Below, piece by piece: positions 1 to 8,442 of a stretch of DNA of 48,324 bases. Numbering within the stretch: the stretch's first letter is position 1; the number at the start of each line of letters is the position of its first letter. This stretch comes from Patescibacteria group bacterium (GTDB lineage: Bacteria; Patescibacteriota; Microgenomatia; UBA12405), in NCBI GenBank assembly GCA_013387215.1, contig WARW01000010.1, positions 1 through 48,324 of the forward strand, in the 5' to 3' direction. A program made the translations under genes and the position numbers. The notes beneath the pieces were generated by a model. It searched no databases. It saw only the letters and a list, made by a program, of their open reading frames with translations, and was not told where the DNA came from.

Positions 1-463
1 ATTCTCCCACAAACTTATCTCTATCTATTCTATCTTCATATTCATGTGTGGAATCATCAAGTTCAATTGCAAAAACAGGAGATTGTGTTTCTTTTTTAAC
101 TACTAAAAAATCTACAGATTTTTGATTAATTCTTCTTAACCATCCAAGATAATATTTATATGCCTTTTGACGCTCTACACAAAAAATCTTATCTAAATTA
201 ACCTGAGGATAAATATCAAATTTAGATCCAAGCACAACCCTAAGACCTTCAAACAACAACCTCTCATGTTCAGACATCATAGTCCTTTTAAGTTTATAAG
301 GTAAATAATAATTGGGAATTTTTACATCCTCTTTTTCAATATCAAGATTTTTTAAGTATTCTTCTTTTTCAGACTCATTTCTCCGAATTTCTTTTCTCCT
401 AAAAATATCATCAAAAACCAATACTACACCGATTACTATTAAGATAAAAATTATAAAATTCAT
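1..463 (-). CDS. DUF2726 domain protein, C-terminus cut by window edge
   Basis: Not in the ORF track because it runs off the left edge; I translated it by hand. It begins MNFIIFILIVIGVVLVFDD, an N-terminal membrane anchor, followed by a charged linker and then a domain reading SEHERLLFEGLRVVLGSKFD, with IYPQVNLDKIF and FLVVKK...PVFAIELDDSTH further on. This pattern (E-x3-Y/F-x-L...V.PQV.L...DFLV..K...P..AIELD.S.H) fits DUF2726, a nuclease-like family with a restriction-endonuclease-like core. The acidic/lysine residues FLVVKK and IELDD would be the putative catalytic strand. The biological role is unknown. The ATG at 463 is the only in-frame start before the hydrophobic segment. tRNA-Asp and its terminator lie immediately upstream on the same strand. 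Confidence 0.75.
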   Translation of the reverse strand, partial: MNFIIFILIVIGVVLVFDDIFRRKEIRRNESEKEEYLKNLDIEKEDVKIPNYYLPYKLKRTMMSEHERLLFEGLRVVLGSKFDIYPQVNLDKIFCVERQKAYKYYLGWLRRINQKSVDFLVVKKETQSPVFAIELDDSTHEYEDRIDRDKFVGE

Positions 464-500
464 TAATAAATTTACATAAAAATCATGAACAAAAAATGAC

Positions 501-529
501 AAAAAAAATCCCCTGAAAAGGGGATTTTT
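501..529 (-). terminator. Intrinsic terminator after tRNA-Asp
   Basis: On the minus strand the sequence reads AAAATCCCC, a six-base loop, GGGGATTTT, then more T. It lies about 8 bases past the 3' end of the tRNA, so it is a standard hairpin plus T-run for the tRNA-Asp transcript. Confidence 0.8.
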
Positions 530-536
530 GTGTCTG

Positions 537-610
537 CGGGCCCAATGGGATTCGAACCCACGATCTTTCGCGTGACAGGCGAATGTGCTAGACCGCTGCA
601 CCATGAGCCC
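537..610 (-). tRNA. tRNA-Asp(GTC)
   Basis: The minus strand folds as a cloverleaf: acceptor GGGCTCA/TGGGCCC with one G-U pair, anticodon loop CTGTCAC giving GTC, and T-arm GTGGG-TTCGAAT-CCCAT. The discriminator is G and CCA is not encoded. It is followed by an intrinsic terminator. A TATAGT-like -10 lies in the upstream palindromic stretch around 620-640. Confidence 0.95.
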
Positions 611-667
611 AATAGATACTTTGATACTATATCAAAACTCCATTAAATAAACAATGCGAGATTTTGC

Positions 668-1297
668 CTAATTAAACCCGATAGTATCTTGCCAATTCTT
701 TCCGTTTACTGGAATACCGTATTGCCCAATATTTAAGAACAAGAATTTGTCTGGGTGTTTTTTATCCATCACAAAATAAGCGGCTCCATTGGTTTCTGTA
801 TAAGTCTTTGGACACTTATCAGCATTCTGCCACCAAGGACCAGCATTATTATTTTGGCTGTTTGAAACAGGGAAGGCGATAATAGCACCTTCAAAGTTTC
901 CACTGACTTTGTCTCGAGACACTGTTTGTGGATAACAATTTTTTTCGGAATATTTTTTCAAAAATTTATTTTTTATAGCTTCTTGCAAAGTAAGTTTTGG
1001 ATCTTTGGAAAACACTTCCACATATTGAGCATTATCTAGATCTTTTTTGCCTCGATAAACATAAATTTTATCTCCTTTTTCTTCCACACCTGTATTACTG
1101 GAATCATATTTAAAATTGATCCCTAAACTTTTTGAGGAATAAGTATTTTTATCGGTTGCGCTTGTTGGCTTTACTACTTCAGCATTTGGGTTTGTACTGA
1201 CTACCATTAAGTCTTTATCTTTGGGTTTTACAATAAACCACATATAGGCCAAAGAAACACCTAACACTAAAATGATGACGACTTCTTTCATGTTCAT
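668..1297 (-). CDS. Membrane-anchored hypothetical protein
   Basis: A 209-residue protein I do not recognise. Residues about 5-22 (VVIILVLGVSLAYMWFIV) form one membrane anchor. The rest is a polar domain expected outside the cell, with a low-complexity linker (residues 33-55), KSLGINFKYDSSNTGVEE, and a late cysteine pair (C119, C162 region). There is no lipobox cysteine, so it is not a lipoprotein. It stands alone: tRNA-Asp is downstream and the divergent polX is upstream. The start could be the ATG at 1297 or at 1291; neither has an SD. The IxFKYDSS-type core resembles the small PsbP/DUF-like extracytoplasmic domains common in Patescibacteria, but I cannot assign a family. Confidence 0.65.
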   Translation of the reverse strand: MNMKEVVIILVLGVSLAYMWFIVKPKDKDLMVVSTNPNAEVVKPTSATDKNTYSSKSLGINFKYDSSNTGVEEKGDKIYVYRGKKDLDNAQYVEVFSKDPKLTLQEAIKNKFLKKYSEKNCYPQTVSRDKVSGNFEGAIIAFPVSNSQNNNAGPWWQNADKCPKTYTETNGAAYFVMDKKHPDKFLFLNIGQYGIPVNGKNWQDTIGFN

Positions 1298-1353
1298 ATT
1301 GCTACTATTTTTTCAGAAAAATTAATCAATATATATAGATAATATCAATAGAC

Positions 1354-1359
1354 TATAAT
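1354..1359 (+). promoter_or_regulatory. -10 element of polX, leaderless type
   Basis: A perfect TATAAT with only 9 nt before the polX ATG and no SD in between. Transcription would begin within about 3 nt of the start codon. Confidence 0.6.
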
Positions 1360-1368
1360 AAATAGTAT

Positions 1369-2415
1369 ATGGCAGACAAAGCTAAAATATACTCAAATGC
1401 TGAAATCGCTGAATTCTTAACCAACATTGCTACCGCTTACCAAATTAAAAAGAAAAATTTCTTTAGAATTGTGTCTTATCAAAATGCCGCTGAAACAATT
1501 TTAACCTATCCTAAGCCAGTTCAAGAAGTATGGGAAAAGAATCGGGAAGAGTTGGAAAATGTTCCCAGTATTGGCGAACATATTATGGAAAAGCTTGATT
1601 ATTTATTTAAATACAATAAATATCATCCTCAAGTTGAAAAGGCTTTTAAAGGAATTCATCCAGCAGTTTTTACATTTACCAAAATTAACGGCGTTGGTCC
1701 AAAAATGGCATACGTTATTACTAACAATTTAGAATTTTCAGAAGAACCGCTTGAGGCGCTTGATCAACTAATTAAATACTGCAAAGAAGGAAAAATCAGA
1801 GATCTGCCTCGGTTTGGACAAAAATCAGAAAATTTAATTTTAGAAAACACTCTTCACTTTTTAGGCCAGCATCGTCGGATGACTTATGAGGAAGCCAATA
1901 ATATTGCTCGAGGTGTAATTGATTATTTAAAAAAAGATTTTCCTGAGGTTGAATTTATTCCGCTTGGAAGTTTGCGCCGGCATTCACCCACAGTGGGGGA
2001 TATTGATATTGCTGCCAAGAGTACTCGAACCGAAGAAATATTAAATTGTTTTATTACATACCCTAATAATGTTCAGACTATTACTAAGGGTCCCAAAAAA
2101 GCTTCCATCCGCATTTATCATGATATTCGCGTCGATTTAATGGTCCAACCCAAAGAAAGTTTTGGTTCTCTTTTGCAGCATTTTACCGGCTCCCGACAGC
2201 ACAATATTTTATTAAGGCGTTATGCCCAAGAAATAGGGCTTTCAATTTCAGAATATGGCATAAAAGACCTTAATACCGGTGAATTACATACTTTTGAAAA
2301 TGAAACTGATTTGTATCATTTTTTAAAATTAGAATACATCGAACCTGAAAAAAGACTGGGTGAAAATGAGATCGAAGAGTCTAAAAAATGGTATAATAAA
2401 AAAATTAAAGTTTAA
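1369..2415 (+). CDS. polX: Family X DNA polymerase without PHP domain
   Basis: A family X (Pol beta-like) nucleotidyltransferase that fills short gaps in base-excision repair. The order is an 8-kDa-like helical domain (1-75) with HhH turns VPSIGEHI (65-72) and INGVGPKM (106-113), a fingers region, then the palm with GSLRRHSPTVGDIDIA (200-215). The catalytic aspartates are D211, D213 and D256 (IRVDLMV). A thumb-like motif FTGSRQHNILLRRYA and the family ending YIEPEKRLGENEIE follow. Most bacterial PolX enzymes run to about 570 aa with a C-terminal PHP nuclease; this one stops right after the polymerase core, so it lacks the 3'-5' exonuclease/AP-endonuclease part. The start is supported by TATAAT 9 nt upstream. 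LemA follows after 7 nt. Confidence 0.9.
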   Translation: MADKAKIYSNAEIAEFLTNIATAYQIKKKNFFRIVSYQNAAETILTYPKPVQEVWEKNREELENVPSIGEHIMEKLDYLFKYNKYHPQVEKAFKGIHPAVFTFTKINGVGPKMAYVITNNLEFSEEPLEALDQLIKYCKEGKIRDLPRFGQKSENLILENTLHFLGQHRRMTYEEANNIARGVIDYLKKDFPEVEFIPLGSLRRHSPTVGDIDIAAKSTRTEEILNCFITYPNNVQTITKGPKKASIRIYHDIRVDLMVQPKESFGSLLQHFTGSRQHNILLRRYAQEIGLSISEYGIKDLNTGELHTFENETDLYHFLKLEYIEPEKRLGENEIEESKKWYNKKIKV

Positions 2416-2422
2416 ATAAATA

Positions 2423-3010
2423 ATGACACCTTTGATAATAATTGCGATCGTTGTAGTTTTAATCGGTTTATATATTTTTGGATTTTACAACAGACTCAAG
2501 ACCACTCAAGTCCGAATTGGTGCCTCGATTCAGGAAATTGGCAATCAACTTAAAAGACAAGCTAATTTAATTCCTAATTTAGTCGAATCGGTCAAAGGCT
2601 ACATGGCTCATGAAAAGGGAATTTTCGATGATTTAGTTTCCGCTCGAAAAACTATTACCGAAGCCGTTTCCACTAATGATTCAAAAAAAATTGATGATGC
2701 TCAAAATTTAATCAATAGAGCTTTGGGTGCTTTAAAAGTAATTGTCGAAAGCAATCCGCAAATTCAAGCTTCAGGCCTAGTTACTGATTTAATGAATGAA
2801 CTTCGAGATACTGCTGATAAAGTTATGTATGCAAGACGCACTCTTATTGATCTAACTGCCGACTTTAATACTGCCATCGAAACTATTCCTGGTGTTTGGC
2901 TTGCCCCAATGTTTGGATTCACTAAACAAAAAGGTCTCGACACTCCCGTTGAGTCAGACCAACTCTCAGTTTCCGAAGAGGAAATGAAGAACCCCAACGT
3001 CAAATTATAA
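2423..3010 (+). CDS. lemA: LemA family membrane protein
   Basis: A 195-residue LemA-family protein. It has one N-terminal membrane segment (residues 2-21, IIIAIVVVLIGLYIFGFYN). This is followed by the family's long alpha-helical domain with the signature NQLKRQANLIPNLVESVKGYM, ENLV-type SARKTI and the later MYARRTLIDLTADFNTAIETIPGVW ending. LemA proteins are typically single-pass with the helical domain outside; their biochemical role is unsettled. A close link to HtpX-type proteases is common, and here htpX follows after 38 nt on the same strand, so the two are probably co-transcribed with polX. Confidence 0.93.
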   Translation: MTPLIIIAIVVVLIGLYIFGFYNRLKTTQVRIGASIQEIGNQLKRQANLIPNLVESVKGYMAHEKGIFDDLVSARKTITEAVSTNDSKKIDDAQNLINRALGALKVIVESNPQIQASGLVTDLMNELRDTADKVMYARRTLIDLTADFNTAIETIPGVWLAPMFGFTKQKGLDTPVESDQLSVSEEEMKNPNVKL

Positions 3011-3048
3011 GCAAAATCTTTTATTAACTTGATAAATTTAATTCATAT

Positions 3049-3942
3049 ATGCTTAACGTATACGAACAAGTAGCACGAAATAAACTCAGATCAACCGTAA
3101 TTATCGGCCTATTTGTGGTTTTTATTGTTGCAGTTGCTTATATTATTTCTCAAGCTTTCGGACTAGGTGATTCATTTTTAATCTTTGCATTCATAATTTC
3201 ACTTTTCATGTCTGGTATCAGTTATTTTTATGGTGACCAAATTGTTTTAGGTCTTAATCATGCCAGATCAGCCGACCGCAAAGAATTTTTTGACTTTTAT
3301 ACTGTGACTGAAAATTTAGCCATGGCCGACCAGCTTCCCATGCCTAAAATTTATGTGATTGATAGCGCCGCTCCCAATGCTTTTGCCACTGGCCGCGATC
3401 CGCAACACGCCATCGTCTGTGCCACCACCGGACTTCTCGCCAAACTTAATCGCACTGAACTTGAAGCAGTGATTGCTCATGAACTTTCCCATGTCAAAAA
3501 TTATGATATCCGTTTGATGATGATTGTCAGTATTTTGATTGGCACCTTATCTATATTAATTAATATTGCTTCAAGAAGTTTTTTCTTTGGCGGGGGACGA
3601 CGGGATAATGACCGCAACAATGAAGGTGGCGCAATTCTCGCTATTATTGGCATCATTTTAATAATATTTGCTCCGCTTATTGCTCAATTAATTCAGTTGG
3701 CCATTTCTCGCCGACGTGAATATTTAGCCGATGCTTCGGGGGTAAAACTAACCAGACAACCACAAGGCTTAATTGATGCCTTAATCAAAATTTCTGATGA
3801 TCCTAGCAAATTAGAAACTGCCTCAACTGCCACGGCTTCGCTTTATATTGAAAACCCTTTCAAGGGCCAGAAGCTTGCCAGCCTTTTTTCCACCCATCCT
3901 CCAATTGAGGATAGAATCAAGGCTCTTCAACAAATGCTCTAA
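3049..3942 (+). CDS. htpX: HtpX-like membrane zinc metalloprotease
   Basis: An M48-family membrane protease (297 aa, about the usual length) for turnover of misfolded membrane proteins. Two N-terminal transmembrane segments (about 15-35 and 42-62) precede the catalytic domain. The zinc motif HELSH has H144 and H148 as ligands and E145 as general base; the third ligand is E224 in RRREYLADASG. A further hydrophobic hairpin (about 155-175 and 195-215) flanks a Gly/Asn-rich loop (FFFGGGRRDNDRNNEGG). The C-terminal LFSTHPPIEDRIKAL is the family's closing motif. It follows lemA closely, the classic pairing. Confidence 0.95.
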   Translation: MLNVYEQVARNKLRSTVIIGLFVVFIVAVAYIISQAFGLGDSFLIFAFIISLFMSGISYFYGDQIVLGLNHARSADRKEFFDFYTVTENLAMADQLPMPKIYVIDSAAPNAFATGRDPQHAIVCATTGLLAKLNRTELEAVIAHELSHVKNYDIRLMMIVSILIGTLSILINIASRSFFFGGGRRDNDRNNEGGAILAIIGIILIIFAPLIAQLIQLAISRRREYLADASGVKLTRQPQGLIDALIKISDDPSKLETASTATASLYIENPFKGQKLASLFSTHPPIEDRIKALQQML

Positions 3943-3996
3943 TAAGCGATAGTACGTTATCTTGGTTTTTTAAAATAGTCGTTTAAAATAAGTCAT

Positions 3997-6900
3997 ATGC
4001 CGCAATTTGTTCATTTGCATGTCCACACTGAGTATTCACTCTTGGATGGACTGCAAAAGATAAAAAAATTAGTTCCAGCCGTCAAAGAAATGGGCATGAA
4101 TGCTGTTGCCATTACTGATCATGGCAACATGTATGGCGCGATTGAATTCTACAAAGCTTGCAAGAAAAACGAAATAAAACCTATTATTGGATGCGAAGTC
4201 TATATTGCTGGAAATGGTCGATTTGATAAATCTCCCAATAATAGGCGAAACCAGCATTTAATTTTATTAGCCAAAAATTACACTGGATATCAAAATTTAA
4301 TGAAGCTGGTCAGTATTGGCCATATTGAAGGTTATTACTACAAACCAAGAATCGACTGGGAAATCTTGCAAAAATATCATGAAGGTTTAATCTGTACCAG
4401 TGCTTGTGTTGAAGGTGAAATCTCTCAATATATTCTCGACAATAAATATGAAAAAGCTGTTGAACGGGCCAAAGAATTCCAAAAACTTTTTGGTGAAGAT
4501 TATTATTTGGAAATTCAACGCCACCCAGGATTAAAAGATCAAGATATTGCCAACGAAGGTATTATAAAAATTAGCCGTGAACTAGGCATTCCTTTAATTG
4601 CTGCCAACGATGCTCATTATCTTAAAAAAGAAGATGCTTTTGCTCAAGATGTTTTGATCATGATCAATACTCAAACAAACGTTAACGACACTAAACGTAT
4701 GAGTATGATGCAATGGCCAGACTTCTACATGAAATCTCCTGAAGAAATGGCCGAACAATTTGCTGATTTGCCAGATGCTTTGGAAAATACTCAGAAAATT
4801 GCAGATAAATGTAATGTTGAAATTGATTTAGGCAAATGGGATTTTCCACAATTTCCACTAGAGCCAGGCAAAACTGCTGAAACAACTTTGCGTGAACTTG
4901 TTTATGGCTGTGCTAAAGACCATTACGGTGAACTCAATCAGGATATTATTGATCGTCTCGAATATGAATTAGACGTTATCTGCACCAAAGGTTACGCACC
5001 CTACTTCTTAATCATGCGTGATTTTATTCAATGGGCTGAACAAAACGACACTCCAACCAACACTAGAGGTTCTGCCGGCGGCTGTTTTGTGGCATTCGTA
5101 CTTGGAATTACTTCAGTAGATCCATTAATTTATCAACTTCCATTCGAAAGATTTTTAAACAAAGACCGTCCATCACCTCCAGATATCGACTTAGATATTT
5201 CCGATACTAAACGACAAGGGATGCTTTATCATATTATCGATCAATACGGTAAAGACATGGTCGCTCAAATCTGCACTTTTGGTAGAATGATGGCCAAAGG
5301 TGCTGTCCGCGACACGGCTCGTGCCCTCGGTTACGAATATGCCATTGGTGATCGAATTAGTAAATTGATTCCCATGGGTTCACAAGGCTTTCCTATGTCA
5401 ATCGACAAAGCCTTGCAAACTACTCCCGATCTTAAGGCAATTTACGATTCTGAACCAGATGCTAAAAAAATAATTGACATGGCTAAACAGATTGAAGGCT
5501 GCGCCCGCCACATCAGTGTTCACGCCTGTGCTATCGTTATTTCTCCAAAAGATATTAATGCCTATACTCCAACTCAGTTGGAAACTGGTGGCGACAAAAC
5601 CATTACTCAATATGAAATGCATGCTGCCGAAGAAGTGGGTTTAATCAAATTCGATATTCTTGGAATCCGCAATTTATCATTTTTGGGAGAAGCTGTTGTT
5701 AATGTCAGAAAAACCCGTGGTGTTGAAGTTAATTTAAGAAAATTGCCGCTTGATGATAAAAAAACTTTTGACATGTTATCCCGTGGCGACACTATGGGCG
5801 TTTTCCAACTTTCCGGCGAAGGCATGACCAAATGGCTTAAAGAGCTAAAACCAAACCGGGTTGAAGATTTAATGGCAATGGTAGCATTATATCGTCCAGG
5901 TCCAATGGCTATCATCCCAGAATATATTGCCCGCAAAAACGATCCGTCAAAAATTGAATATTTTGACCCAAAAATGGAGAAATATTTAAAAGCATCTTAT
6001 GGACTTTTGGTTTACCAGGATGACTGTTTATACACCGCTATTGAACTTGCTGGTTACAATTGGACTGAAGTTGATAAGTTTAGAAAAGCTATCGGTAAAA
6101 AAATTCCGGAAGAAATGGCTATCCAAAAGGAAAAGTTTTTTCAAGGTTGTATTAATAATGGTTACACAGAAGAAAAAGCCAAAGAAATCTTCTCTTTTAT
6201 CGAACCATTCACTTCTTACGGTTTCAACAAGGCTCACGCTGCCTCTTACGGCATGTTGTCCTATCGTACTGCCTACATGAAGGCCAACTATCCGGTGGAA
6301 TACATGTGTGCTCTTTTAACTGCTGAATCTGGTGACACTGAAAAAATCACCGACGGGGTTGAAGAATGCCGCAAGATGAAAATAGTTGTCGGCCCACCAG
6401 ACATAAATAAATCAAAAAGTGGTTTTGAGATGGAAGAAAATAAAGAATCATTTGGTGGCATGGCAATTCGTTTTGGTTTCAGCGCTATTAAAAATGTCGG
6501 TGATGCCGCTATCGAAAATATTATTAAAGAACGCGAAGCCAATGGTCCATTTATAAGTTTTACTGATTTTTGTTTAAGAGTTGATGGTCAAAAAGTAAAC
6601 AAAAGAGTTTTGGAAAGTTTAATTAAAGTCGGCGCCATGGATCAATTCGGATCTAGAAATGCAATTCTGGCCTCTATTGATCTTATCCGCCAAAACTGCG
6701 AAAAAATAAACGGCAAAAGAAATAATAATCAATTCGGTTTATTTGATGATCCAAAAGAAGACCGCAGCAAGCCAGTTGCTCCCCCTGATAATTTCCCTCA
6801 AGTTGAAGAAATGACTGAACGGGAAAAACTATCTTTGGAAAAAGAACTCTTGGGAATTTTTGTTACCGAAAACCCAATTGCTAAAATTTTAGATGCTTTT

Positions 6901-7413
6901 AAAACTCTTGGTCTTCCAAAAATCAGCGATGTTCTTCAAAAAGAACCAAATTCAAATGTAAAAATCGCTGCTTCTGTCGCCAAGTTTAAAGTTATTCGCA
7001 CTAAGAAAAATAATGCCAAAATGGCTTTTATTACTCTTGAGGATGAAACTGGTCGAATCGAAGCTGTCACTTTTCCAAAAACTTTCGAAGAAATCGAACC
7101 AATTCTTGCCGAAAATAAGGCATTCTATATCGAAGGAAAACTTAATGAACGCGATGGTGCTATTTCTATCCTAGTCGACACTGTAAGTGAAAAGGCCCCA
7201 GATAATACACCTAAATTTGATTTTACTGTCACAGTTCCCAAAGGTGCCAGTCAAACTCAATTAATGGAACTAAATAGTCTTTTGAAACGTAATCCAAACG
7301 GGCATAGGGGATTAATTATCCTGCCTAACGGCAAAAACGTAATTCTAAGTTACGGCGTCAACTATACTCCTGAACTTCAAAAGCAAATCGACGCCATTCT
7401 CAAAATTACTTAG
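3997..7413 (+). CDS. dnaE: DNA polymerase III alpha subunit
   Basis: The replicative polymerase, of DnaE type, complete at 1138 aa. It starts with a PHP domain (FVHLHVHTEYSLLDGL, residues 4-19; ITDHGNMYG at 39-47; NDAHY at 204-208) that keeps metal-binding His/Asp residues. The palm carries TRGSAGGCFVAFVLGITSVD (356-375) and PPDIDLDIS with D396 and D398; the third carboxylate is in LIKFDILGIRNL near residue 552. GYAPYFLIM, tandem HhH/beta-binding region and a C-terminal OB fold (VKIAASVAKFKVIRTKKNNAKMAFITLED) follow. A TAAAAT -10 sits 7 nt before the ATG with no SD, suggesting its own leaderless promoter. Its last 8 nt overlap the convergent gene at 7406. Confidence 0.97.
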   Translation: MPQFVHLHVHTEYSLLDGLQKIKKLVPAVKEMGMNAVAITDHGNMYGAIEFYKACKKNEIKPIIGCEVYIAGNGRFDKSPNNRRNQHLILLAKNYTGYQNLMKLVSIGHIEGYYYKPRIDWEILQKYHEGLICTSACVEGEISQYILDNKYEKAVERAKEFQKLFGEDYYLEIQRHPGLKDQDIANEGIIKISRELGIPLIAANDAHYLKKEDAFAQDVLIMINTQTNVNDTKRMSMMQWPDFYMKSPEEMAEQFADLPDALENTQKIADKCNVEIDLGKWDFPQFPLEPGKTAETTLRELVYGCAKDHYGELNQDIIDRLEYELDVICTKGYAPYFLIMRDFIQWAEQNDTPTNTRGSAGGCFVAFVLGITSVDPLIYQLPFERFLNKDRPSPPDIDLDISDTKRQGMLYHIIDQYGKDMVAQICTFGRMMAKGAVRDTARALGYEYAIGDRISKLIPMGSQGFPMSIDKALQTTPDLKAIYDSEPDAKKIIDMAKQIEGCARHISVHACAIVISPKDINAYTPTQLETGGDKTITQYEMHAAEEVGLIKFDILGIRNLSFLGEAVVNVRKTRGVEVNLRKLPLDDKKTFDMLSRGDTMGVFQLSGEGMTKWLKELKPNRVEDLMAMVALYRPGPMAIIPEYIARKNDPSKIEYFDPKMEKYLKASYGLLVYQDDCLYTAIELAGYNWTEVDKFRKAIGKKIPEEMAIQKEKFFQGCINNGYTEEKAKEIFSFIEPFTSYGFNKAHAASYGMLSYRTAYMKANYPVEYMCALLTAESGDTEKITDGVEECRKMKIVVGPPDINKSKSGFEMEENKESFGGMAIRFGFSAIKNVGDAAIENIIKEREANGPFISFTDFCLRVDGQKVNKRVLESLIKVGAMDQFGSRNAILASIDLIRQNCEKINGKRNNNQFGLFDDPKEDRSKPVAPPDNFPQVEEMTEREKLSLEKELLGIFVTENPIAKILDAFKTLGLPKISDVLQKEPNSNVKIAASVAKFKVIRTKKNNAKMAFITLEDETGRIEAVTFPKTFEEIEPILAENKAFYIEGKLNERDGAISILVDTVSEKAPDNTPKFDFTVTVPKGASQTQLMELNSLLKRNPNGHRGLIILPNGKNVILSYGVNYTPELQKQIDAILKIT

Positions 7414-7738
7414 TTAATCGATGTTCGTGCCTAGTCACGATACCGATTAAATACAAGTTACTGAAATGGTTTGGAACATCAAGCTTCTCACCATCTCTTA
7501 AAGTAATAGTATTAGGACAAGCAGGAGTATTAATCATTTCCTGGCACTTACCTCTAAAAAAAGCTTCTGGACCTCCGCCGTTTCCCAACATCATTCTAAC
7601 CGGATCATTACCACACGCCTTTTCACCATCCAGCATATTACACATACATCCAGTACAGTTCTCCTCTCTCTTTTCTCTTAAAACTCGTTCTTCCTCATGA
7701 ACTTTTTTTAACAAGGCAGCCTGTTTTTCAGGATTCAT
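7406..7738 (-). CDS. Small cysteine-containing hypothetical protein
   Basis: A 110-residue soluble protein of unknown function. The first third is a charged helix (KQAALLKKVHEEERVLREKREE). A cysteine cluster follows, CTGCMCNMLDGEKACGND, with further cysteines in FFRGKCQEM and TPACPN, so metal binding or disulfides are possible. The start is firm: GGAGGA lies 5-6 nt before the ATG, one of the few strong SD sites in the window. Its 3' end overlaps dnaE by 8 nt in convergent orientation. It has no partner gene. Confidence 0.65.
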   Translation of the reverse strand: MNPEKQAALLKKVHEEERVLREKREENCTGCMCNMLDGEKACGNDPVRMMLGNGGGPEAFFRGKCQEMINTPACPNTITLRDGEKLDVPNHFSNLYLIGIVTRHEHRLTK

Positions 7739-7780
7739 ACATCCTCCGTTTTAAATTAATAATTTTAAATTTTAAGGTCA

Positions 7781-7803
7781 AAAAAACCGCCACAAGGCGG
7801 TTT
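7781..7803 (-). terminator. Terminator-like hairpin upstream of gene 7406
   Basis: AAACCGCC-acaa-GGCGGTTT is a perfect 8-bp stem. The T-run is on the minus strand only. The position is odd, because no minus-strand gene lies just to its right; it would stop antisense or read-through RNA before gene 7406, or act in that gene's leader. Confidence 0.5.
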
Positions 7804-7929
7804 CCAAAAAACTAGCTATAAAAATTTTGTAATTAATATTAGTTTTAACAAGGTAAAATTCATCTTATACCTCGATTTAGCCCTTGTCAAATTTAATTTA
7901 AGTCGCTAGACTACCAAAGTTTTGTTTGA

Positions 7930-7935
7930 TATAAT
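7930..7935 (+). promoter_or_regulatory. -10 element of rplS
   Basis: TATAAT within TTTGATATAATTTC, 27 nt before the L19 start codon. This leaves a short leader of about 20 nt without a clear SD. Confidence 0.6.
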
Positions 7936-7962
7936 TTCAAAGCATTTAATTTAACACCTAAT

Positions 7963-8274
7963 ATGTCCTTAAAAATAACATTCAAAGAAAATGAGTTTTC
8001 TGTAGGCGATTCCGTCAAAGTAAACTACAAAATCAAAGAAAAAGATAAAGAAAGAGTTCAAGCTTTCGATGGCGTAATTTTAGCCATCCAAGGTCTTGGT
8101 GAAAACAAAAACTTTATCGTCCAAAAAGCTGCCTCTGACGGAGTTAAAGTTGAAAGAATTTTTCCAGTAAACTCTCCTTGGATTGACAGCATTAAAAAAT
8201 TACGTGGTCCAAAAACCAAAATTAGAAGAGCTAAACTATATTATCTACGCAGTCCAAAAGCTAGAACAATATAA
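7963..8274 (+). CDS. rplS: Large ribosomal subunit protein bL19
   Basis: The sequence matches L19 throughout: FSVGDSVKVNYKIKEKDKERVQAFDGVILA near the N-terminus, VERIFPVNSPWIDSI in the middle, and the family end RRAKLYYLRSPKARTI. At 103 aa it is slightly shorter than the usual 113-117, having lost the N-terminal helix. L19 sits at the 30S-50S interface. It is alone here, without the usual trmD/rimM neighbours, under its own -10 element. A structured region lies just downstream, before tRNA-Lys. Confidence 0.95.
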   Translation: MSLKITFKENEFSVGDSVKVNYKIKEKDKERVQAFDGVILAIQGLGENKNFIVQKAASDGVKVERIFPVNSPWIDSIKKLRGPKTKIRRAKLYYLRSPKARTI

Positions 8275-8284
8275 GATTAGCCGT

Positions 8285-8330
8285 CCTTAGTCCTTTCTTC
8301 CTTAATCATGTTAAGATTTAAAGACTAAGG
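8285..8330 (+). terminator. Inverted repeat after rplS, possible terminator
   Basis: CCTTAGTC (8285-8292) and GACTAAGG (8323-8330) pair perfectly. Nested inside is CTTAA-tcatg-TTAAG. The following TTTAACAATTT is only partly T-rich, so termination is plausible but weak. It ends 11 nt before tRNA-Lys. Confidence 0.45.
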
Positions 8331-8341
8331 TTTAACAATTT

Positions 8342-8415
8342 GGGTCCTTAGCTCAGTTGGTTAGAGCATCTGCCTTTTAAGCAGGTGGTCGCGAGTTCGA
8401 TTCTCGCAGGACCCA
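8342..8415 (+). tRNA. tRNA-Lys(TTT)
   Basis: Cloverleaf with acceptor GGGTCCT/AGGACCC, D-arm AGCTCAGTTGGTTAGAGC, anticodon loop CTTTTAA giving TTT, and T-arm GCGAG-TTCGATT-CTCGC. The discriminator is A and CCA is not encoded. Confidence 0.95.
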
Positions 8416-8442
8416 CAAAATTAAAGCTTGGTAAAATAAACC

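Noticed and set aside
4069-6542. Antisense and shifted ORFs inside dnaE (4069, 4691, 5398, 5607, 5999, 6028, 6288)
   Set aside because: They lie wholly within a full-length, motif-rich dnaE and show no protein-like signatures.
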